From the NCBI GenBank assembly GCA_013397865.1, contig VZTI01005239.1, positions 356,300 through 420,299 of the forward strand: a DNA stretch of 64,000 bases, in the 5' to 3' direction. The notes beneath the pieces are model-generated. The model saw only the letters and a program-made list of their open reading frames with translations, was not told where the DNA came from and did no database searches. The position numbers and the translations under genes are program-made. Every line of letters begins with the position of its first letter. The first letter of the stretch is position 1. This document shows positions 55,781 through 64,000 of this stretch, piece after piece. The DNA is from Struthidea cinerea (Eukaryota; Chordata; Aves; Passeriformes; Corcoracidae).

Positions 55781-56787
55781 TAACTGTGAAAAACATTCAC
55801 AGATGGGGAAGGCACTGAAGCTTTACCCCTCGTGGAGGATGTCAGTGAATGCTCAGCAACCCCTTAAAACCAACGTCCAGGCTTATAACTAAGTCCAAAA
55901 AACCTTTGCATCAACTGTACAACATGAGGGAAGGAAGGGAGCCCATATTTTCCTAACTTTTGCCGCTCCTGGGCTGGCTGTGTCTGATCCCATCTGATAT
56001 AAGAGCATCCTATCCTCAGAGCTGCCATCACCCCCCAGCAGCTCCCACAGAGGGACAGGGCCAGCAAAAAAAGAAGCAGTCGGGGGGATCTCAGAGTCCC
56101 CATGTCTCAGAGAGAGGACCGTGAGAAAAATCACTCTGCTCAAGCAACCACAGTCTTGGGAGTGAAGGAGAAGGAGATGTAAAATAAACCTGGCCCTGGT
56201 TTGAAGCTGTGGGCTGGAACTGCCTCCGTGCAGCAGCTTTGCTGTGTGAAGTGTGCAGTGCTGGGCTCCCTGCGGTGCTTTTCAGCTCTGTCTGTGCAGC
56301 ACCAGTGAGACTGAGCACGGGGAGGATGCTGAACCTGCCACTCACTGCAGGGGTGACCCCTGCTCAGCAAAGGGGTGGTTTTCCATGATCCCACCCCAGG
56401 GAAAGCATCAGCTTCACTCCACGGGAAAAAAGAAAGACGCCAGAGGCTGCCAACAAAGAAATCTGAGTTCTGTGTCAGAGCATCCATCCACTCTGGAGCT
56501 CGCACAGTGGGATTTGTGCTGGAGTAATGCCCCGTTTCAAGCTCTTGGGGCTGGGGGGAAGAGGCACATGGGGCATGTGTGGCAAAGGAGAGCCCTGCCC
56601 ATGTCACAGCATTGCAGTGTCCTCCCTCTGGAGCCCACAGCAGGAGCTCGTGGTCCCAGGGAAGGACCTCATCAGCAGGAGCAGGGCTGCAAACCCTCAG
56701 TGGTGTTTATGGAATAAGGCACCACAGGGGAGGGAGTCTCGCAGCTCCCTAATAGTGAGGAACTGCTTTGTGTCCTTGAATGAAGCT
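55781..56787. other. No gene recognised
   Basis: Frames of 154-155 codons on both strands (56140-56607 minus, 56253-56717 plus) overlap fully and have no motifs, a sign of GC-driven open frames. Confidence 0.4.
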
Positions 56788-56815
56788 CTTTGAACATTCT
56801 GGGGAATGTTCAAAG
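56788..56815. repeat. Perfect 12-bp inverted repeat with 4-nt loop
   Basis: CTTTGAACATTC (56788-56799), loop TGGG, then GAATGTTCAAAG (56804-56815). It makes a tight hairpin, too short for a microRNA precursor by itself and not followed by a T tract on plus. Confidence 0.92.
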
Positions 56816-59800
56816 GGGAGGGTTGGCTGCTGAAGAGCTTCTGTTCTCACAAATCTCCATTTCTTATCTGAATCCTGCTCGCTCACATCTTTAGCACTCA
56901 GTTCCACGTGTTTTTGTATAAATGCAAATCAAAAAAGTTTTAAATTTACCTCCTTTCTGTTTCATTGATGATACTCTTCTGTTCACTACTAATTCGGAGG
57001 CACTTCCGGTTGGAGTTGAAACATAGGAAAACTTTGATTCCCTTGAAAAATAATAAATATTTCCAGGATGTGTTTATATTGGCCTTTTCATTGCACAAAA
57101 GAAAGGAGGAGGCTGCAGAGATGTCAGACAATAATCTCTCTTCAGCATGAAGGCTGAATGGGAAGCTACTTTTCCTGTTTGCATACAATATATGCTGCTC
57201 TTTCATGCAGCTCCTTTAATCAGGTTTTGTGATCAAATTCTGGCCTGTTTTGTATGATTCACAGGGCTGGTTGTACACATGCTTTGCAAAGAGAAAATGT
57301 CAAATGCTTGTACTTGCAAAGCAGCTGTTGGAGATGTGCTGCGTGTGAGCAGGGCAGGGCAGCAGGCAGGGGTGAGGGCAGGGGGGTCTCGGTGTGCCCA
57401 CAACAGCATCTCGTGGATGGGGAAAGGGGAGATATTGAGTGGAACAAGAGGAGCAAAAAGTCACCTTCAAAGCTGCCTGTGGGAGAAACTTGGACTCAGC
57501 AGCAGCATCTTGTGGAGCTTCCTGGCAGCTTCTGGCTGCTCCCTTCCACTGGTGGGGTGGCTCCGGCTGTCTCTGGGCTGAGCAGAGTCAGACCCGGGTG
57601 TCTGTCAGTCAGAGCAGCCGCCTGGATGTTTTCACACTGCTGCCGTGTAGGGTTTTGCTAAATGTGAGCAAACCCAACAAATGAAACCGCCCGGGGCGGG
57701 GCTGTGAACTGTGGGGTTATAGGCTGTGAGGTTACAGCGCGGCCAGAGAATGAACTTGGCCGGGGGACAAAACGAGACGTGCACAAACACAGCTTCAGTT
57801 AGCAACTGATATCAACGGAGGCGCTCCGAAATTTGGGGGAGCATCAGCAGAGCTGAAATCACATCAAGGCAGTGCCTCACATGGTGGGGAACCTCTGTCA
57901 GAGTGAGAAGTGCTCAGAGTGACCCTACACCAGCCCTTTGCAAGGCTGGGCTTCCCAGGCTCTTACAGAGGCTGCCCAGGATGCAAAAACAAATAAAGAA
58001 GGCTGAAATTTGCCAGAAACGGATGAGGAAAAACACAGGTACTCCACAAAATGACTGGGAGAGCTTTCCAGACAAATTCCTGTAGGTGAACAAAGACTCC
58101 TTGGAGCTAAATAAAGGTGAGTCTTTAGGGCATTGCTGTGCATGGCAGGAATTATGAAGAATGTATACCTATATATTCCTTGTACATATTAAAAGCAAGT
58201 GCTTGCACCAGTAATGAGCAAGAAGAGAAGAAAAAAAGGAAAAAAAAGAAGAAAGGAGGACTCAGCTGTGCAGAGAAATGAAGGGGAAATGTATCGGGCT
58301 CAGATCTTCACAAAATACGAAGGCAGCTCTTCCCATCCCAGGCATCCTGGTCCTGATTCTGATCATTTGTGTCTCATTTACACCTGGGTATCCAGTTGGA
58401 AAGTGAAATAAGCTGAAATCACAGTTAGAACAATGGATAGGGGGAAGAAAGTCTTATGGTCTGCCTAAATCCCCAACGTTCCCATAAGGGAACAGGATTT
58501 TATTTCTCATAGGGAAGATTGAGAGGCTGGAATGAGCTGTCTGGGGTGGAGTAGGGGATGTGCCTTGTAGGACAGCCATGAGTGGGTTTGTCAGACATCA
58601 GAAGTGACACAAGAGTGACTTGTCCCAATGCAAAGGGACAGAACAAACTCCAGCAGCCGGTTCCTACCCTGTGACACTGGGACTATAGAAGAAATGTTAT
58701 TGGATTTGGTTGGGTTTTGGAGTTGTTTTACTTGACCAATAATTTCCTGACATTAACTCAAAGTAAAACAGCAATAATCCCTCTACAGCATTAGAAATTT
58801 ATCAAATTGAGGAATTTCCTTTCAAAAAACATCCTAAAATAGGACACTCATAGCAGTTTATGAGGATGAGAAAAGCCATCCAGGGAGCCAGAGGGGGAAG
58901 CTGCTCCTGTGGCTGATGCCAGCTGGGCTGGGAGAGTGCTGGATTTTATTTGTATTGTTCTGCCATACATGTCTTGTTTGCTTTTGAACAAGCCTGCTTG
59001 CACTATGAGTAAAATGTAAGCAGCATTACTTTCTGGTTTGGATATAATGCCTAAAACCTTTGTGAAGACTGCCAGGGACTCACATGCTGTAAAATGAGGG
59101 TTCGTATAAAGAGAAAGATCGGGAAATTCAGATATAAGACTCTGTAAGCATTTTTACATGGAGAAAACCTATTCCTCGCCTGATTGTCTGCCTTCAAACA
59201 GATGCTAAGTAAAATGGTTTATTTAGGATGATTGATTATAGGAACCTCGCTCATACATCCCAAACATATTCTACAATCACATCTTCTTTTCATTTGCAAG
59301 GGCTGAAAAGAATTTTCATATCTCTTCTACCCCTTGTGATTTATCATTTCTGAGGCTAAGCCTGTTATCAACATGGGTTCACTGCAGAGCTCCCAGAAGC
59401 CACACACATTAGCATGTCTTATTAAACCCAGGCTCTGGTTGGAGCTGCAGGAATAGCAATGCTCTTTCTAAAGAAAAAGAAATAATAAAGGATCGAATTC
59501 TGCATTTATGAGTTCTTCTCCTGTCAAAGATCTCTTTGGATGTCGACGGGGCTTTCTGCTGCGCTGTCAAGGGCCACATGGAACAATTTAGGTGGTATTG
59601 ATCTCATCAGATTTAGTCCCTATAAAAGTTAGAGACTTATTCTGAGACAGTTCCACTCTGTCTGTAGCAAGAGGAGAGGGCTGTGTTTCATCCCACTCGA
59701 TGGCAGTGTTTAAGATGGATCAGAATGATTGTCCCAGAAGTGTCCGTTCTTGCAGCTGCTTTTACAGGAGTCCAGCTGCTCAGCCTGGCTTTGAGCTGAC

Positions 59801-61079
59801 CAGGTTTTAGACAGCTAATGTCAAATATGATTAAATTCATCCTTAGAGCTTGACTCAGAGCCTAGTGGAATAAACAGGAAATTTTCTGTTGACCCATGTG
59901 AGCCCTGGGCCAGGTTTTGATGCCATGAAAAGAGATAAAACCAGAACCTTTTCCCCCTCTAAATCAGGGTGTCAAGATAATTTTCTTCTTTTGTACCTGT
60001 TTGTCCACTGCCTTTGGAATGATGACAAAAAGACCCAATAACCTGAATGGGAGACTTGTCTGAGGAAGAGCAGCAGGACTGGGCCCAAAAAGCCCCATTT
60101 CTAAATTAATACAAGGTTAAATGACAACTTGCTCTGAACCCCATCAAAAGCAACAGAAAGATTCCCAATGGGAGTTGGTTCAGATTTTCTGTTAGGCAAC
60201 AGCGGTGTTCATTTTACCTTTGCAGATGAATCATGGCTCCTGTGGGTTTGATTTTACAAACTTCCTACAGAGATCAAAACCAACGTGTCTGAAATGTGTC
60301 CTCTGCATGACACCGCGTCAATGTGCCCCAGTGGGATGCAGCTTCCTGTTCATTACAGGGGTCCTTCTTCCAATCCATCCCTAAAAAGAGCTTCAAATTA
60401 GGTGATGATTAGGGGTGTTCCTGCTGTCACTTGTACCATCAGAATTGAGTGCCAGGTTCCAATTCCCTCAGTGCCCCGGGAGTGGGCAGGCTACAAAGTC
60501 CTCTGGGAGGTGACGTGAACTTATCAGAGCATTGATGCTCGCCTTGGTCCCTCTTGGATTTTATTTTCATTTTTCTTCCTGAGACAAGCAAATTACAAAC
60601 CAGCACAGTCTCCTAGCTGCAGGTGCAGGGAAGGAATTGGTACCAGGAGATGCTAAATGTCTGAACATTTGTGGTGACTCCCTTTGAACAGCAGCCAGGG
60701 AAGCTCTGTTGGCCAACAGCACCCAATTATCTCTTGGGACCATGATGTGTTTGCTGCCTGGAAGTCAACCCACTTTAGGAAAGATCAAGGATTTCTAGAT
60801 AGTGGAAAAGAAGCCAGTCAGATGTCTCAGAATCAACCTGATCTGGTAAGCCTGACTTCACACCAACCAGAAATCCATGGTCTCCAAAGCGACCTGTCCC
60901 TTGCCAGTAATGCCTATCAAGAGGAGGGGGCTGTGGCAGGAAATCAAAGCAGAGGTGGGAGGGGTGTGCCTCAGCTGACACCACTGAGAGGGGAGGGAAG
61001 GAGAAAAGGGTGGAACAAAAGGCTGGCTTCCCATGCAGGAAGGCCCATTGCTCTGTGGGGATTGGTGAACATGCCTTTG
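56816..61079. other. No gene recognised in 4.3 kb
   Basis: The longest frame is 57254-57661 (135 codons, plus) with no motif; 60684-61145 (153 codons, plus) runs into the LTR. A GC-rich patch near 57690-57740 has several CpG. An A/G tract lies at 58215-58262. The stretch 58440-58640 has a vague CR1-like feel that I could not confirm. From 58700 to 60600 there are almost no frames over 60 codons. Confidence 0.35.
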
Positions 61080-61434
61080 TGTAGGGGCGGCCCGAAGCAT
61101 TCCCCTGGGATGCTTTGTTCCTCGGGATGGTCCGGCCCGGTTTGAATCTCCCGGTTGGCTGCCAGCCTCGTCACTCCCCTGGCATTCTCCCATTGGTCCC
61201 CATTCCCTAATCCCACCTTTCTCCCCAGCCCTGGATAAAACAGGGACCCTCGGGATTGGGTTTCAGATTTGCTTTGGAGTTCGGCTGTAAGCATGGAATA
61301 AACCATCCAGCAGGATGAAAAGCGGATCTCCTTCCTGCCTCTTTGCCACTTGACTGTAATACCGAAATGCCCCAGGTTCTGTGGGCTTGCGGGAACCCAC
61401 AGAGCCGGGCTAATACGGTATTATTGCTCCATCA
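61080..61434 (+). mobile_element. Solo LTR (plus)
   Basis: About 355 bp with TG (61080) and CA (61434) ends and promoter-like layout in order: a reverse CCAAT (ATTGG, 61192-61196), a TATA-like GATAAAA (61234-61240), and AATAAA (61297-61302). Flanks are CCTTTG (61074-61079) and CTTTTG (61435-61440), a possible 6-bp target duplication with one mismatch. No internal retroviral sequence follows. The family is not recognised; ends are tentative. It differs in sequence from the LTRs at 4311, 22289 and 55172. Confidence 0.62.
61297..61302 (+). terminator. LTR polyadenylation signal
   Basis: AATAAA 57 bp after the TATA-like box at 61240 and 132 bp before the proposed LTR end, a usual position for an LTR R region. 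Confidence 0.45.
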
Positions 61435-63578
61435 CTTTTGAAGCTTAGGATGACTGATGCAGAAAATATTCATCACTGTAATGACAAGGAAGAAGATGAA
61501 GGCTGGGATAGACCCCATCTTATTCACCTGACCTTTCCCAGAACAGAAAATCCCTCCAGATGACGGAGCCAGGTGTGTGGCAGATGTAAACAGACAGAAA
61601 CCGATCACTTCCTGGACTCACACTGCTCCACCCTCACTCAGCACTGGGGGTCCTGGTGCTTTGCTGAAGTCGGAGCTCTGCCTGCACAAGGGTGGTGACT
61701 TCTATTCCAGAGTGACGCAGGGATGTGAATGTCGGGATGCTGCTGTCTTCCAGGTAAGTGAACTCCACTCACCACACGCACTCCAGATGCTGCAATTCCC
61801 TGATTGCTCAAATCCCTGCAGAGCAGTGCACACTCTCTGAACAATCCTCCAGCTTCCTGCTCAGCCAGGGAACACAGGGAGCTCAAACCCTGAACCAGGC
61901 AGGGCACGTCCCAAGGTGAACAAGCCTGGCTGTCACTGTTTTCTAACTCTTTCACTGGCCAAGGGCAGTAAGAGGAGCGTTTTTGTATGGCAGCTCCTTC
62001 CCCCTGTGTAAATGGGAGCGTTCACAGCTGCCAAAGATCCTACAGCTGATCAGAGCTTGGGAGCTGCTGACGCACTTTGTTATTGCAATTTCTTGTTCAT
62101 TGTTTCCCGTGGAGCACAACCACGCTGCCCAATCGCCTGTGGCAGCGAGCAGGTGAAATGAGGCATCAAGGTGAGAGAGAACAGAACATCTACAAAAAAA
62201 AATCCCACCAGCTGAAAACACATTAGTGCTTCTATTTTCCCTCCTTTTCCATACTCTCTATTCATTCCCATCTTCCCCCTGCCGCTGTCTGGGCCTTCTG
62301 AAATTGTGATGTGAATAGCAAACAGCCCCACAGGCAGCTCTGCTGCTTTGGATACGACTGGTAGGAGGCCCCAGAATATCCTCCACAACCAAGAGAAACC
62401 ACCTCCATGTCAGAAATTCAGGTCCTGTGTTAGAAACCAGGAAAATATTGGCAACTGAATAATAAGGATTTAAAATGCTGGTCTTCCTATGGACTTGCAT
62501 CTTGGGGATGCCAGCCAGTGCGGAGCCTCTGATGCCTGCCAAGAGTAGCAATTACTCCTATCCCTCAGCAACCAAATCTTTTCCTATCCCTCCTCCATCC
62601 AGCTGCTCCTTCGTCACACAACAGCTGGGAATATATGTGTGCTTACGCTACCCTTCCATCCAAATGGGTGAAATTTGGTGCTGAGGCAAAGAAACAGAGA
62701 AATGGGAAGATTAGGACACAGATGATTAATCTTACATTTCAAAGAATGCACCTCAGCCCTGAATCTGTTTCTATGCCACAGCACTGTTGTAGGGCAAGAC
62801 ATGAATGAAAAGTGGTTCTGATAATATCCAGTTTGCACATGGGAATGTCTGGAGAAAGATAAGGGGATGCTTCAGCCTTGCCCACGTGTCAGGGGAAGGC
62901 TAAGCTTTCTTTTGACCCTTCAATCCTCTCCTAAGACAAGGTGAAATCACAGGTCTGGGCTGTTTCTGTAGGACTGGGGGTAGTGTTGCCCTGCTGCTGA
63001 GAATGAAGGTCACCCAACTACTCCTGACAATAAACCTTTGCCAAGGGAGTCCTTGAGGGGTGAAATTGCCTGTAACTTCCCTGTCTTCCTGCCTCACAAC
63101 CATTGCCTGAGATACTGGGAGAGGAGGAGGAGGAGAGTGAGGGAGAAGAAGGGGCAAGCACATCAAAAGTTTAATCCTCCACAAAAAGTTCAAATGCAAA
63201 ATCTAAAGGTGTATCACAAACAAAATAAAGCTCCCTGAAGCATTTGTTTAATGTTTATCCAGGTCTGAATCCTTTTCTTGGCAAACAGTCTGGCTTCCCT
63301 GGGAAGTGAAAGGGCTGGGACTGCCTGCCAAGTATTTGAAGGCTTCAGAGCAGCACATGGGAGATTGTATCACCAGGATGGATGTGAGGCAGAAGCCCAT
63401 TCCCTGCGCCCCGAGTCACAGGTGAGGAATGTTCATGCTCAACTAATGCACAGCGATGGTATCAGGGAACACTTTCATGTGGGTGCATCTTGCATCTGTT
63501 CCTTTCTTGAAAGAAAAGCAACCTGGCAACTGTCTGGAGCATCCCTGCTGCTTGCCCCTTGCCATCTGTCTTCATTAC
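61435..63578. other. No gene recognised; possible exon end near 61753
   Basis: A consensus donor TTCCAG|GTAAGT follows 61753, and acceptor-like sites end at 61641 and 61710, giving possible exons of 112 or 43 nt. The frame 61577-61840 is open across it but has no motif. No repeat recognised. A purine-rich GAGGAGG run lies at 63118-63150. Confidence 0.3.
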
Positions 63579-63614
63579 TTTATTATTGTTATTATTATTA
63601 TTATTATTATTATT
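63579..63614. repeat. TTA trinucleotide microsatellite
   Basis: About 36 bp of TTA/ATT repeats with one G interruption near 63588. It is likely to be length-polymorphic. Confidence 0.95.
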
Positions 63615-63678
63615 CTTTTTTCTGTGAAAAGTTGCCACTAAAGTGCTGGCTCTGAGATTTGAAGCCCTTGTTTTTCAG

Positions 63679-63810
63679 AATGACAAAGCCTTTGTGGATC
63701 TGAGCCAAGAGCTGGCAACTGGGATTTATCTAATGGATGAAGTTCTTTTGTACTTTTCTAAGCAACAGAGGGACATTGAATATTTGGATTTGAGGACATT
63801 AATATGTTAG
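63679..63810 (+). other. Possible coding exon (unidentified protein)
   Basis: A good acceptor (TTGTTTTTCAG ending at 63678) is followed by 43 open codons to TAG at 63808-63810. The peptide begins NDKAFVDLSQELATGIYLMD and alternates charged and hydrophobic residues like a soluble helical domain. No donor is visible inside, so it would be a last exon with the AT-rich remainder as 3' UTR. I do not recognise the protein. A run of this length is not rare by chance. Confidence 0.18.
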
Positions 63811-64000
63811 AAACAAATCATGTGCATACCTACTTTCTATAGATACATGCACCACTTTAAAATATGTATGAAGGACTGATCTTACTGGTTTTCATATGGC
63901 TGTAGAGAAGACTCTCTTTATTTTTAAGAGAACAAACTTTTTTTAGAAGGAAGGAGAAAGCAAATAAAGGAGAACAGCTGTCTTGGTTTGGAAGACAGGT
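63811..64000. other. No gene recognised; window end
   Basis: AT-rich. No AATAAA signal follows closely enough to support the preceding exon guess, although an AATAAA occurs at 63962-63967. Confidence 0.4.

Noticed and set aside
55801..55836. CACAGATGGGGAAGGCACTG, resembling the reverse MIR core
   Set aside because: Only about 20 bases match and the neighbouring CAAGGTCAC block of MIR is absent.
58440..58640. Vague resemblance to a CR1 3' end (GAGAGGCTGGAATGAGCTGT)
   Set aside because: Only a few scattered words match and the diagnostic tail is absent.

Overview
This window looks like non-coding DNA from a bird, probably a songbird. The evidence is the repeat set: at least eight short 5'-truncated CR1 LINE copies whose ends carry the CR1 tail sequence (ATTCT(A/G)TG on one strand, AGAATCA on the other), a class III (ERVL-like) avian LTR, three further solo LTRs with TG...CA ends, and old MIR-type and CR1/L3-type remnants shared across amniotes. 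Repeat density is low, microsatellites are short, and GC-rich patches alternate with AT-rich ones, as in avian chromosomes. I found no complete protein-coding gene, rRNA, tRNA, CRISPR array or bacterial-style operon. The many 60-265 codon open frames either lie inside repeats or look like chance frames in GC-rich DNA.

Layout. 1-16 kb: two plus-strand CR1 tails (about 617-1001 and 2015-2246), a 1.2 kb ERVL-type solo LTR (about 4311-5518) with a 39/40-bp tandem repeat inside, a perfect 13-bp hairpin (7923-7955), an exon-like open segment (11091-11228) and two perfect palindromes about 100 bp apart (12282-12300, 12401-12420). 16-30 kb: a frameshifted CR1/L3 reverse-transcriptase fragment (16147-16325), a MIR tail (17120-17245), an old palindromic repeat (19138-19222), a nearly pure A/C tract (20325-20544), a T26 tract, a CpG-rich solo LTR with a TATA box (22289-22790) and a cluster of homeodomain-type TAATTA cores (24332-24527).

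30-48 kb: six minus-strand CR1 copies (30970, 33409, 35686, 37081, 44866, 46919). One of them runs into a 69-base assembly gap (37142-37210). This part also holds an AT-rich block resembling a conserved enhancer (37845-38035), a minus-strand MIR (43733-43945) and a small CpG-dense block (44322-44428). 48-64 kb: a second exon-like segment (48212-48325), a plus-strand MIR (49445-49573), a degenerate GGGTTATAT minisatellite (50166-50505), an ancient antisense CR1/L3 reverse-transcriptase remnant of about 660 bp (51766-52430), a minus-strand solo LTR with a perfect 6-bp target duplication (55172-55559), another solo LTR (61080-61434), and a final exon-like open segment at 63679-63810.

Nothing here works together as a pathway. 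The most plausible reading is intergenic or long-intron DNA that may hold regulatory elements and a few exons of an unidentified transcript. All exon calls are inference from splice signals plus open frames. The repeat calls rest on recognising family consensus features by eye, without any alignment, so most boundaries are approximate.
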